From the NCBI GenBank assembly GCA_963808455.1, contig CAWEHT010000073.1, positions 1-17,080 of the forward strand: a DNA stretch of 17,080 bases, written 5' to 3'. The stretch comes from CAWEHT01 sp963808455 (GTDB taxonomy: Bacteria; Chloroflexota; Anaerolineae; CG2-30-64-16). A program made the translations under genes and the position numbers. Positions 6,998-14,934 of the stretch are shown piece after piece. Every line of letters begins with the position of its first letter. The stretch's first letter is position 1. Below the pieces are notes generated by a model that searched no databases, had not been told where the DNA came from, and saw only the letters and a program-made list of their open reading frames with translations.

Positions 6998-7026
6998 AGT
7001 CTATCATAAGGGCTGGAGGGCGTCAA
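6998..7026 (-). promoter_or_regulatory. ftsH promoter
   Basis: On the minus strand TTGACG (7026-7021), exactly 17 nt, TAGACT (7003-6998), close to the sigma70 consensus. The predicted start near 6990 leaves a leader of about 38 nt before ATG 6952. A GGGAG element lies 12-13 nt before the ATG. Confidence 0.7.
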
Positions 7027-7197
7027 AGGACAAGCGCGGGGCACATCCCAATGAGCCACAATCTTAACTCATCCGACTCACCAGGATTATGACATGGGTT
7101 ATCGCAACCCTCAGTAGTATCACTTCCCACTTGACCGGCCACCAGATGCAGCGGCCATGCCCCGGGCACGCCGGCCCGCAACCCCACCAATGTCCTA

Positions 7198-7226
7198 TTG
7201 CGATGCTGCGTGAGGTCCTCTATGCT
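7198..7226 (+). promoter_or_regulatory. Candidate promoter for the secreted-protein gene
   Basis: TTGCGA (7198-7203), 17 nt, TATGCT (7221-7226). It lies about 160 nt upstream of ATG 7386, so the leader would contain the inverted repeat at 7276-7315. Confidence 0.4.
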
Positions 7227-7275
7227 GGGAGCGTGTGCAACTGTAATGGCGCTCACGCCAAATGCCGGGTTGATT

Positions 7276-7315
7276 GTTGATAGTTGCGCATGGTTGCCGG
7301 CCGCCAACTATCAAC
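7276..7315 (+). repeat. Perfect 11-bp inverted repeat in leader
   Basis: GTTGATAGTTG (7276-7286) pairs perfectly with CAACTATCAAC (7305-7315) across an 18-nt loop. It is about 70 nt upstream of the secreted-protein start. It has no T-tract, so it is not an intrinsic terminator. It may be an operator for a dimeric regulator or a stem in the 5' leader. Confidence 0.6.
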
Positions 7316-7385
7316 TGCTCGTCGGCAATAACCCCGAGTCACCGCTGCCAGCATCAGCTCTGTCTCGGCTGGGGTCGAGGGTGAA

Positions 7386-8572
7386 ATGCGACTGCTTACC
7401 GGCACTTTGATCGCAGTCGTGTGGCTGCTGCCTCTGGCCACGGCAAGCCAGGCGCAACCACTTCCTGGTCGGGGGCCCCGCAGGCCGTGGCTGCGGTGGA
7501 TTACGTGCCTCCGACAAATCTACTCGTGAACGGCGACATGGAGTGCCCCGAGCGCGGGGCCTCGGTGCTGGGCGCCCTGCCGGGGGGCTGGGACGGGGTC
7601 CTCTTGCGGACCGACTACCCGCCCGACATCGACAGCCTGTACGCCCGCATCACCGAGGACTACAACTGCAAGTTCAATAGCTGGGTCGAGCATCTGCAGG
7701 GCAACGATGCCTGGGGCATGTACGCCAAAGATTCCGAGCCGAACGAATGCGGGACCGTCCCCTGCTCCCCTCCTTACGGCAAGCCCTTTGACGCCGCGAT
7801 ATATCAACAAGTTGCCGTGACGCCGGGGGTGACCTATAGCCTCAGCGGCTGGCTGGTCAGTTTCTGTGGCGGAGCGGCGACGGGCGCGGGCAGCACGCCC
7901 TGTCCATACAACGCCAACGAGCCGTACGATGCGCCGGGCCAGGTCTACATCCTCAAAATGCTGGGCCTTGACCCAACCGGCGGCAGCGACCCCACAGCCA
8001 GCACCGTGCAGTGGGTCTCCGACGGCCGGCCACATACGGTGTCGGGCTGGAGCAACCTGCACCTGAGCGCCACGGCCCAGGCCATGACCATGACCGTATT
8101 CGCCCGCATCGACAGCCCCTTCACCTGGCACGGCAACTATGGCCTGATCGACGCCGTCACACTGGTGCCGGCTCCGGTGGCCAACTTCTCGAACGTCCCG
8201 ACCGCTGTGGTCAACCGTCACTTTTCCATCGGCTGGGGCGGCGCCCTGAGCCCTGCCATCGCTACGATCCCAGGCAACACCTATTACCTGGACTACACCT
8301 TGCAATATCGCCTGGGCAGCGACGGCACCTGGCAGGATTGGCTGACAGACCAGCTTGCCGGAAGCCAGGTCTTTACAAACACCACGCCCGGCAGCAACCT
8401 GACCTACTACTTCCGCGTGCAGCCGCTGGCCGAGGAGCCGAACAGCTCAGGGTCGTGGCCACACAGCCGGTTCCCTGGCGCCTGGACGGAATCCGGCCCG
8501 GTGCAAGCCTTGCTGTCGGGGTCCCTCAAAAGCGTTTACCTGCCGATCGTGTTGGGCACACCGGCCCAGTAA
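7386..8572 (+). CDS. Secreted protein with Chloroflexota-type C-terminal tail (one frame change)
   Basis: The gene starts at ATG 7386 (GAGGGTGA just upstream) with a clear signal peptide, MRLLTGTLIAVVWLLPLATA, and a likely cleavage after ASQA. The reading frame then changes at a GGGGGCCCC run (about 7468-7476). One missing base there joins it to the long frame that continues to TAA 8572, giving about 395 aa. The mature part opens with LLVNGDMECPERG, the N-G-(D/S)-x-E opening of carbohydrate-binding-like jelly-roll domains, and contains VTPGVTYSLSGWLVSF and IDAVTLVPAP, typical of that fold (about residues 45-265). A second beta-rich region follows, like a fibronectin-type module (YLDYTLQYRLGSDGTW, YYFRVQPLAEE). 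The end is SVYLPIVLGTPAQ. No catalytic residues are evident. It probably acts outside the cell as a binding or surface protein. Confidence 0.8.
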
Positions 8573-8619
8573 CCCAGGCCTGACCCCGATCAACTGATCT
8601 TAGAACACGTGTCGCTCGT

Positions 8620-9321
8620 TCACTCTCCCCATAGCAAACGCCCACAATTATCGCAATACGTCAGTTCGGACCCATCGCGCGCAGTGTGGATTTTACTCGG
8701 GGGCACGGCGACGCGACACGCCATGCAAATGCCACCGTTGACCTCGGCAACCGCCCGCCCCCCGCGGCGAGGGCGCAGCGCGTCATAGATTGACAGGAAC
8801 TCCGGCGGAACGGCACGGCGGTAGGTCGCCTGGCGTGCCTGGACCACCGGCAGCTGGCCGGACAGGCTCGCCTGCTCTGCGCGCAGCCCGGCCTGGGCAA
8901 TGGCCCATTCACCGGCCAGCTTACCGACCTCCGCCTGGCAGCGGTCACGTTCGGCAGCCGCGGCTTCCACCGCCACCAACGCATCCAGCAATTCGTCCTC
9001 GCTCTGCCGCAACTGTCGGCGCAACTGCTCCTGGTCGCTTTGCAGGTCCTGGAGCTCTTTTGGATTGCGCACCTGGCCGCCGTACAGACGTCCTTCAGTC
9101 CGCGCGAGCTTGGCACTCGCCGTCGCCTGAGCGGATTCACGCTCCTGCTGGACCGCCTGCCAACGGGACAGCTCGCCGGAAGCGGTCCCCAGCGCCTGCC
9201 GGGCTGCCTTCAGGGCGACGGGCTCATGCAGCGCGGCCGCGATCTGAGCCAGGCGCGCCTGGAGGCCCTCGACTTCCAGGTTGACGTCGTTCAACTGCGC
9301 CAGCAACATCACAGGTCGCAT
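8620..9321 (-). CDS. Coiled-coil protein with C-terminal C4-type zinc ribbon
   Basis: This 233-aa protein has a long Q/E/R/A-rich helical region (about residues 5-175, heptad-like, e.g. ELQDLQSDQEQLRRQLRQSE), then the short segment PPEFLSIYDALRPRRGGRAV, and a terminal zinc ribbon with Cys pairs in GGICMACRVAVPP and TYCDNCGRLLW. This architecture matches the DUF164/zf-RING_7 (C4-type zinc ribbon) family, conserved but poorly characterised in bacteria; nucleic-acid binding is often suggested. The ATG at 9321 has GGGGAGG upstream at about seven bases. It is divergent from the response-regulator gene and convergent with the secreted-protein gene, whose stop is 47 nt away. Confidence 0.85.
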   Translation of the reverse strand: MRPVMLLAQLNDVNLEVEGLQARLAQIAAALHEPVALKAARQALGTASGELSRWQAVQQERESAQATASAKLARTEGRLYGGQVRNPKELQDLQSDQEQLRRQLRQSEDELLDALVAVEAAAAERDRCQAEVGKLAGEWAIAQAGLRAEQASLSGQLPVVQARQATYRRAVPPEFLSIYDALRPRRGGRAVAEVNGGICMACRVAVPPSKIHTARDGSELTYCDNCGRLLWGE

Positions 9322-9367
9322 CCCATCGCCTCCCCAGCATATGAACAGAGAGAGTTATCGGGGCAGG

Positions 9368-9373
9368 ATTATA
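9368..9373 (-). promoter_or_regulatory. -10 box of the zinc-ribbon gene
   Basis: The minus strand has a perfect TATAAT at 9373-9368, about 47 nt upstream of ATG 9321. No good -35 is visible. It lies in the 182-nt divergent region shared with the response-regulator promoter. Confidence 0.5.
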
Positions 9374-9425
9374 CAACATCCTTATGCCCAAGGAGGAATT
9401 CCGGGAAACGTTGCGCTTCGTTCGC

Positions 9426-9454
9426 TTGTTGCGCATTGCGGATTATGCTACAAT
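9426..9454 (+). promoter_or_regulatory. Response-regulator promoter
   Basis: TTGTTG (9426-9431), 17 nt, TACAAT (9449-9454), with the extended TGC just before the -10. Transcription would start near 9461, about 43 nt before ATG 9504. Confidence 0.6.
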
Positions 9455-9503
9455 GCGTGATGGTGAGTAACCAGATGCTGCGGCTTTGCTACGGAGGAGT
9501 GCC

Positions 9504-10202
9504 ATGGGCGAGCCCATCCGTATCATGATTGTCGACGATCATCCGCTCTTCAGGCAGGGTTTACGCCGTGTCCTGGAGATAGAATCCGACATCAAGGTCA
9601 TTGCGGAGTTCGATGACGGGCAACAAGCCATCGCCAACGCGCCGGTAATCAAGCCCGATGTGATCGTGATGGACATCAACCTGCCCAAGGTGAATGGTTT
9701 CCAGGCTACCAGCCAGATCACCGCCGATATCGAGGGGGCCCGCGTCATCGTGCTCACCGCCTACCACGACGACGAGCAGTTGTTCCATGCGCTGAAGGCC
9801 GGGGCCGCAGCCTATTATCCCAAGAACGTGGACGCGCGAACGCTGCTCTCGGCCATACGCGCCGTTCATTCCGGGAACTATGTGATCGGCGAGGAAGTAA
9901 TGGCGAAGCCGCAGGTCGCCGCCTGGCTGCTCAAGCAATTCGAGGAACTCGTCGTCTTCGACGAAAGCCCCAGCGAAATGTTCGCACCGCTTTCGACGCG
10001 CGAGATGTCCATTCTGCAGCTGATCGCTCGCGGCGCGAGCAACAAGGAAATCGCCCATGAGCTCAAGATCAGCCGCCAGACGGTGAAGAACCATATGAGC
10101 TCGATCCTGCGCAAGCTCGCCGTCAACGATCGCACACAGGCAGCCGTGCTGGCCTTGCGCCGTGGTTGGATCCGCCTGGAAGATACCAAACCGCTTGACT
10201 AG
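9504..10202 (+). CDS. NarL/LuxR-family response regulator
   Basis: This 232-aa protein has a receiver domain (residues 5-120) with the acidic pair Asp11-Asp12, the phospho-acceptor Asp57 (VIVMDINLPKVNG), the Thr switch in VIVLTAYHDD and the Lys in AYYPKN. A linker follows, then a LuxR-type helix-turn-helix: LSTREMSILQLIARGASNKE, ISRQTVKNHMSSILRKL, ending near residue 225. It is a DNA-binding transcription regulator, presumably phosphorylated by a histidine kinase, but no kinase gene is in the window. ATG 9504 has GGAGG six bases upstream, better than the longer frame start at 9486. The Flp-like peptide starts eight bases after its stop, which suggests an operon. Confidence 0.95.
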   Translation: MGEPIRIMIVDDHPLFRQGLRRVLEIESDIKVIAEFDDGQQAIANAPVIKPDVIVMDINLPKVNGFQATSQITADIEGARVIVLTAYHDDEQLFHALKAGAAAYYPKNVDARTLLSAIRAVHSGNYVIGEEVMAKPQVAAWLLKQFEELVVFDESPSEMFAPLSTREMSILQLIARGASNKEIAHELKISRQTVKNHMSSILRKLAVNDRTQAAVLALRRGWIRLEDTKPLD

Positions 10203-10210
10203 GAAGGCCG

Positions 10211-10411
10211 ATGCATAATCCCAGACTGCGAACTACGAATCAGGGGTCGCGCGTGCCCAACCAGGGGTCCAGCGCGAGCCTGATCGAGCTGGCCTTGATC
10301 ATTGTGCTCATCGCCATCGTGGTCCTCGCCATCTTACTCATCGTGGGTGACGATCTGCGCCTCTGGGTGGTGACTACGCTGCAAAGCCTGCTCAGGCTGG
10401 CAGGGAAGTGA
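10211..10411 (+). CDS. Small single-TM protein resembling a Flp-type pilin
   Basis: This 66-aa protein has a 26-residue polar N-terminus, then SLIELALIIVLIAIVVLAIL and a short amphipathic tail (LRLWVVTTLQSLLRLAG). The glutamate just ahead of an Ile/Val/Leu/Ala-rich helix resembles Flp/Fap type IVb pilins, whose usual pattern is G-x-x-x-x-E-Y-A-L-I. Here the Glu is seven residues after the Gly, not five, so prepilin processing is uncertain. It starts eight bases after the response-regulator stop (AGGAAGG upstream of the ATG) and ends 27 bases before comF. No assembly ATPase or TadB/C genes are nearby. It could instead be an unrelated small membrane peptide. Confidence 0.6.
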   Translation: MHNPRLRTTNQGSRVPNQGSSASLIELALIIVLIAIVVLAILLIVGDDLRLWVVTTLQSLLRLAGK

Positions 10412-10438
10412 TCTCTCGACCTAACTGAGGGCCCCCAA

Positions 10439-11161
10439 ATGTCCTCGTCGCCATGGCGGCTGGCGTCCGTGAGAGCGGCCGGTCAGGCTCTGCTGGAGCT
10501 GCTCTACCCGGCGCGCTGTGCCGGTTGTGGGCGTCGCAGATATTTCTTCTGCCCAGAGTGCCAGGCCAGACTGCTGCGGCCGGCGCCCGCTTGCCCCCGC
10601 TGCGGAGGCCCGCCCGGCCTGGCCGGCGGGCCCTGCGCAGCCTGCCGGCGTGCCTCGTGGGCCTTGAACGATATCTTTGCCACGGCCCCCTTCGTCGCGC
10701 CCTTGCGCCCGGCCATCCATGCCTTCAAGTACCGGGGCGTGCGCGCCCTCGCCGAGCCGTTGGCCGAGCGTTTGAGGGTGCGGTGGCTGGAGACCGGCCT
10801 GGCCGCGGACTTGATCGCGCCGGTGCCCCTGCACCCGGCTCGTGAAGCGGAGCGCGGATACAATCAGTCTGCCCTGCTCGCCACCGCGCTCGCGGCACGG
10901 CTCGCACCGCTCAACGCCGAGAACACGCTACTGCTGCGGGCACGGGCCACACCGTCACAAACCGCCAAAGCCCGCCAGGAACGCGAGGCCAATGTCCGCG
11001 GCGCCTTTGCGTGCCGGCGCAATGTATCCGGCCTGCGCCTGCTGCTCGTGGACGACGTGTGCACCACGGGAGCCACGCTGGAAGCCTGCGCGCTGGCGTT
11101 GCGCCTTCAGGGAGCCGTCGCCGTCTGGGGGCTGGTCGTCGCGCGAGCCCCGCTGGGATAA
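10439..11161 (+). CDS. comF: ComF-family phosphoribosyltransferase-like protein
   Basis: This 240-aa protein has an N-terminal cysteine-rich zinc region (Cys27, Cys30, Cys38, Cys41 in RCAGCGRRRYFFCPEC, then CPRCGGPP and CAACRR) and a PRTase-like domain with VPLHPAREAERGYNQSALLA and the PRPP-binding loop LLLVDDVCTTGATLEAC. This matches ComFC/GntX proteins, associated with DNA uptake in competent bacteria and conserved in many that are not known to be competent. ATG 10439 has GAGG ten bases upstream. It is collinear with the response regulator and Flp-like gene and is followed by hpf, an arrangement also seen in other bacteria. Confidence 0.9.
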   Translation: MSSSPWRLASVRAAGQALLELLYPARCAGCGRRRYFFCPECQARLLRPAPACPRCGGPPGLAGGPCAACRRASWALNDIFATAPFVAPLRPAIHAFKYRGVRALAEPLAERLRVRWLETGLAADLIAPVPLHPAREAERGYNQSALLATALAARLAPLNAENTLLLRARATPSQTAKARQEREANVRGAFACRRNVSGLRLLLVDDVCTTGATLEACALALRLQGAVAVWGLVVARAPLG

Positions 11162-11209
11162 GCCAGCCTTGTGCCGCAAGTTGCACCGAGCACAAATACG
11201 GGACTTTCG

Positions 11210-11238
11210 TTGACTTTTGCCTGGAAGGCGCATACAAT
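11210..11238 (+). promoter_or_regulatory. hpf promoter
   Basis: TTGACT (11210-11215), 17 nt, TACAAT (11233-11238), nearly consensus sigma70. It lies in the 111-nt gap after comF and would start hpf transcription near 11245, about 28 nt before ATG 11273, with AAAGGAG in between. Confidence 0.8.
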
Positions 11239-11272
11239 CCAAGACTACCCGATCTGGAAAGGAGCATGCACC

Positions 11273-11825
11273 ATGCAGATAAACATCTCCGGCAAGAACC
11301 TCAAGGTTACAGACTCCTTGCGAGAGTATGTCGAAAAGAAGATGGGGCGACTCGACCGGTATCTGCCGAATGTAAGCGATGTGCGTGTGGAGCTGTGGGT
11401 AGAAAAACACGCGGGCCTCCAAGGACCGCCAGGTCGCGCAGGTTACCTTGCGGACCAAGCAGGCAGTGCTGCGTGCGGAAGAAGCTTCCGCCGACATGTT
11501 CGCCTCCATTGACGCTGTCATGGATAAGATGCACCGTCAGATCGACCACTATAAGGGCAAGCGTTGGTCCAAGCGGTCTGCCGCAGACAGCGGCCCGGCC
11601 GTCGGGGAGGCGACGGAGGAGGAAGCTGCCGCCGAGGAACCTTCGCGCATCAGCCGGGTCAAGCGATTTGCCATGGTGCCCATGGACGAGGAAGAGGCCG
11701 TCAACCAGATGGAGCTCTTGGGTCACGATTTCTACGTGTTCTTCAATGTCAACCAGAGCCAGCTGAACGTCGTCTATCGGCGGCGCAGCGGAGACTATGG
11801 GCTGATCCAGCCGGAGGTTGGGTAG
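11273..11825 (+). CDS. hpf: Long-form ribosome hibernation promoting factor (one frame change)
   Basis: The N-terminal S30AE domain begins MQINISGKNLKVTDSLREYV, which binds the 30S subunit in stationary phase. The central part (RAEEASADMFASIDAVMDKM, RQIDHYKGKR) completes it. The C-terminal part VKRFAMVPMDEEEAVNQMEL ... GHDFYVFFN ... YRRRSGDYGLIQPE is the dimerisation domain that lets the long form join ribosomes into 100S particles. The frame changes near 11405-11415: one extra base in the GAAAAACACG stretch shifts the reading, and removing it gives VEKTRASKDRQVAQVTLRTK. The span of 553 nt is one more than a multiple of three, consistent with a single inserted base and a 183-aa product. Probably a sequence error. 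Confidence 0.9.
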
Positions 11826-11905
11826 AAGGCGCATTCTCTTGTGGACCGGCGGCCTGAGGGCCTGGGGACCGACCGCACGAACGCAGGACCTCGGCGCCAT
11901 CGGAG

Positions 11906-12738
11906 TTAGTTGTGCCGACCCCGCCGGGCGAAGAGAGCTGCCACACTCTGGGCAACCTGGACTCGTTCACCAGCTTCTTCTGCCGAGATCTGGCCCATTT
12001 TGGCGGCTGCGAGAGCGCGGCGAAGCTCCTGGCGCATGCCAAGCTGGACAATAAAGACCGCCAGCGCCCGCCGCAGCGGGCCGTAGAAGCGCTGATACAG
12101 GCGCCGGCGGCTGCGCCAGAGATTGACGGTTGAATGCGCGGCGAAACTGGCGCGCGCTGGCACCCCCATGGTGCACGACCATTGCCGCGGGCTGGCAATA
12201 GAACTGCCGGCCCGCGCGGCGTATGCGCCAGCACCAGTCGACCTCTTCCGCGTACATGAAATAGCCGCCATCCAACAAACCTGCGGCCTCGATCGATTCG
12301 CGCCGCACCATCAACGACGCGCCGAGCACGAAGTTCGACACGGAAAGGCGCCCCCGCAGCGTAGGCGGCGCGGCGGGTAGCGGCCGTTGAGGCCGGACTC
12401 CAACAACCAGGCCGGCGCGGTGGGAACAGATCGAACCAGAGCTGCAGCAAGCCTGGATAGCCAAAAGCGCTATGCTGGAAGCGGCCGTCGGGGTAGCGTA
12501 GTTGTGGCCCCACGCCGCCGGCCTCCCCATGCTTGGCCAGGAAACCGGCCATGAGGCCGATGGCATCCCCGATGGGTTCGGCATCTGGATTTAGCAGCAA
12601 CACCAGATCCACAGGCGCCTCCGGAGCCATGCCGCGGCGCTGCCAGAAATCGGCACCGCCGGCGGGGGCCTCGGCCACATCGGGGAGCCCGGGGCGGCGG
12701 TCCCTGAAGCCCAGCGCCTTCAGGGCCAGGTTGTTGCT
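11906..12738 (-). CDS. Family-2 glycosyltransferase, 5' truncated by fold-back, frame-shifted
   Basis: Transfers a sugar from an activated nucleotide donor, probably in polysaccharide or glycolipid synthesis (WbbL/rhamnosyltransferase-like GT2). Visible segments in order: NNLALKALGF (near 12730), DLVLLLNPDAEP (12605-12570), GGVGPQLRYPDGRFQHSAFG, LGASLMVRRESIEAAGLLDG, YFMYAEEVDWCWRIRRAG, the MVVHHGGASARQF segment, and a helical tail STVNLWRSRRRLYQRFYGPL ending RRGRHN at 11906. The segments fall in all three minus frames, with changes near 12410, 12340 and 12150, which I attribute to sequence errors near the hinge. The N-terminal nucleotide-binding half is absent because the sequence folds back at about 12733. 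It is convergent with hpf. Confidence 0.8.
12602..12732. other. Single-copy loop of the fold-back
   Basis: These 131 nt lie between the two arms and have no partner. On the minus strand they continue the glycosyltransferase frame without a stop (NNLALKALGF then DVAEAPAGGADFW). They are flanked by a 13-bp perfect inverted repeat (12589-12601 with 12733-12745, GTTGCTGCTAAAT), the microhomology at which the sequence turns back. Confidence 0.8.
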
Positions 12739-13439
12739 GCTAAATCAGAGATGCCGAACTTGGTGGGAGAAATACGCCCTCATGGCCGGTTTCCTGGCCA
12801 AGCATGGGGAGGCCGGCGGCGTGGGGCCACAACTACGCTACCCCGACGGCCGCTTCCAGCATAGCGCTTTTGGGCTATAGGCTTGCTAAGCTCTCGTTCG
12901 ATCTGTTCCCACCGCGCCCGGCCTGGTTGTTGGAGTTGCCGGCCCAGACGGCCGCTACCCCACAGCGCCGCCTACGCTGCGGGGGCACCTTCCCGTGTCG
13001 AAGCTCGTGCTCGGGGCCGCGTCGTTGATGGTGCGGCGCGAATAGATCGAGGCCGCAGGTTTGTTGGAAGTGTGGCGGCTGGTTCATGTACGCGGAAGAG
13101 GTCAACTGGTGCTGGCGCGCACGCCACGGCGGGCCCGCCGTCTCCAATTGCCAGCCCACGGCAATGGTGCGCCATGGGGGTGCCAGGCGCGCGCCAAGTT
13201 TAACGCGCATTCAACCGTCAATCTCTGGCGCAGCCGCCGGCGCCTGTATCAGCGCTTCTACGGCCCGCTGCGGCGGGCGCTGGCGGTCTTTATTGTCCAG
13301 CTTGGCATGCGCCAGGAGCTTCGCCGCGCTCTCGCAGCCGCCAAAATGGGCCAGATCTCGGCGAAGAAGCTGGTGAACGAGTCCAGGTTGCCCAGAGTGT
13401 GGCGGCTGCTCTTCGCCCCGGCGGGGTCGGCACAACTAA
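12733..13439 (+). pseudogene. Degraded inverted copy of the glycosyltransferase
   Basis: Inverted copy of 11906-12601. Recognisable pieces include the NLWRSRRRLYQRFYGPLRRA tail; the stop TAA at 13437-13439 pairs with the left-arm stop. The middle (12880-13210) is heavily altered, with inserted bases in GC runs. Artefactual duplicate, not an independent gene. Confidence 0.85.
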
Positions 13440-13518
13440 CTCCGATGGCGCCGAGGTCCTGCGTTCGTGCGGTCGGTCCCCAGGCCCTCAGGCCGCCAGT
13501 CCCACGAGAATGCGCCTT

Positions 13519-14071
13519 CTACCCGAACCTCCGGCTGGATCAGCCCATAGTAAACGCTGCGCCGGCGATAGACGACGGTCAGCTGGCTCTGGTTGACATT
13601 GAAGAACACGTAGAAATCGTGACCCAAGAGCTCCATCTGGTCAACGGCCTCTTCCTCGTCCATGGGCACCATGGCAAATCGCTTGTGGTGGCGGAGACGC
13701 AAAGAGGAAACAGCAGCAGCTTCCTCCTCCGTCGCCTCCCCGACGGCCGGGCCGCTGCTGCGGCAGACCGCTTGGACCGACGCTTGCCCTTATAGTGGTC
13801 GATCTGACGGTGCATCTTATCCATGACAGCGTCAATGGAGGCGAACATGTCGGCGGAAGCTTCTTCCGCACGCAGCACTGCCTGCTTGGTCCGCAAGGTA
13901 ACCTCCGCGACCTGGCGGTCCTTGGAGGCCCGCCGCCTTTTTTTACCGACAGCTCCACACGCACATCGCTTACATTCGGCGGATACCAGTCGGGTCGAGC
14001 CGTCTTCTTTTCGACATACTCTCGCAAGAGAGCGGAACCTCGAGGTTCTTGCCGGAGATGTTTATCTGCAT
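13519..14071 (-). pseudogene. Degraded inverted copy of hpf
   Basis: Start ATG 14071 (MQINISGKNLEV) and stop 13519 pair with 11273 and 11825. Several indels break it, including an expanded T run at 13937-13943 and an altered stretch near 13690-13710 where the left arm encodes the linker. Same length as the left copy, but not translatable. Confidence 0.85.
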
Positions 14072-14179
14072 GGTCCGTGCTCCTTTCCAGATCGGGTAGT
14101 CTTGGATTGTATGCGCCTTAGAGGCAAAAGTCAACGAAGGTCCAATTGTACTCGGTGCAACTTGCGGCACAAGGCTGGC

Positions 14180-14907
14180 TTATCCCAGCTGGGCTCACAC
14201 GACGACCAGCCCCCAGACGGCGACGGCTCCCTGAAGGCGCAACGCCAGCGCGCAGGCTTCCGGCGTGGCTCCCGTGGTGCGCGCGTCGTCCACGGGGAGC
14301 AGGCGCAGGCCGATACGTGCGCGGGCACGCAAAGGCGGCACGGACATTGGCCTCGCGTTCCTGGCGGGCTTTGGCAGTTTGTGACGGTGTAGCCTACAGT
14401 GACCGCAGCAGTAGCGTGTTCTCGGCGTTGAGCGGTGCGAGCCGTGGGACGGCGCGGTGGCGGGGGGAGGGGAGACTGATTGTATCCGCGCTCCGTTCAC
14501 GAGCCGGCAGGGGCACCGGCACCGAGATCAAGTCCGCGGCCAGGCCGGTCTCCAGCCACCGCCGCCCCTCAAACGCTCCGCCAACGGCTCGGCGAGGGCG
14601 CGGGCCCCGGTACTTGAAGGCATGGATGGCCGGGCGCAAGGGGCACAACGAAGGGGGCCGTGGGCGAGGGTCTCGTTCAAGGCCCACGAGGCACGCCGGC
14701 AGGCTGCGCAGGGCCCGCCGGCCAGGCCGGGCGGCCTCCGCAGCGGGGCCGTGGGCGCCGGCCGCAGCGGTGGGCTGGCACACTGTAGGCAGGAGAAATA
14801 TCTGCGACGCCCACAACCGGCACAGCGCGCCGGGTAGAGCAGCTCCAGCAGAGCCTGACCGGCCGCTGTTGGGTATGGAACACCCGGCGCCATGGCGACG
14901 AGGACAT
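14180..14907 (-). pseudogene. Degraded inverted copy of comF
   Basis: Start 14907 and stop 14180 correspond to 10439 and 11161. The zinc region and PRPP loop are recognisable only in pieces and in different frames, with the VDD of the loop altered. Confidence 0.85.
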
Positions 14908-14934
14908 TTGGGGGGCCTGAGTTAGGTCGAGAGA

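Larger units (their letters stand above)
7027..7385. other. Intergenic region between ftsH and the secreted-protein gene
   Basis: This 360-nt divergent gap contains a candidate plus-strand promoter (7198-7226) and a perfect 11-bp inverted repeat (7276-7315). None of the short frames crossing it has a recognisable domain, and I see no gene in it. Confidence 0.55.
8252..12601 (+). repeat. Left arm of a 4.35-kb inverted duplication
   Basis: This segment recurs as its reverse complement at 12733-17080. Paired landmarks: the zinc-ribbon start 9321 with 16017, the response-regulator start 9504 with 15838, the comF start 10439 with 14907, the hpf start 11273 with 14071, and the glycosyltransferase stop 11906 with 13439. 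The sums stay within 25322-25349. Genes in this arm are intact up to comF, so it is the better copy. From about 11400 to the hinge it also has frame errors. Confidence 0.95.

Noticed and set aside
7023..7307. 94-codon minus-strand frame upstream of ftsH
   Set aside because: It overlaps the ftsH promoter, has no recognisable sequence, and no ribosome-binding site supports it.
8573..8619. Bidirectional terminator between the convergent secreted and zinc-ribbon genes
   Set aside because: Only a 5-bp repeat (GATCA/TGATC) is present, with no T-tract, so a terminator cannot be claimed.
9384..9470. Short upstream ORF (28 codons, MPKEEFRETLRFV start) before the response regulator
   Set aside because: It overlaps the promoter -10 and lacks a Shine-Dalgarno sequence. 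In the two arms some differences are synonymous, but the frame ends differ, so a coding role is not supported.
12602..12732. Hairpin telomere of a linear replicon, read through by long reads
   Set aside because: A closed telomere would give a perfect fold-back, but here the turn lies inside a glycosyltransferase coding sequence with a 131-nt unpaired loop and no short terminal palindrome.
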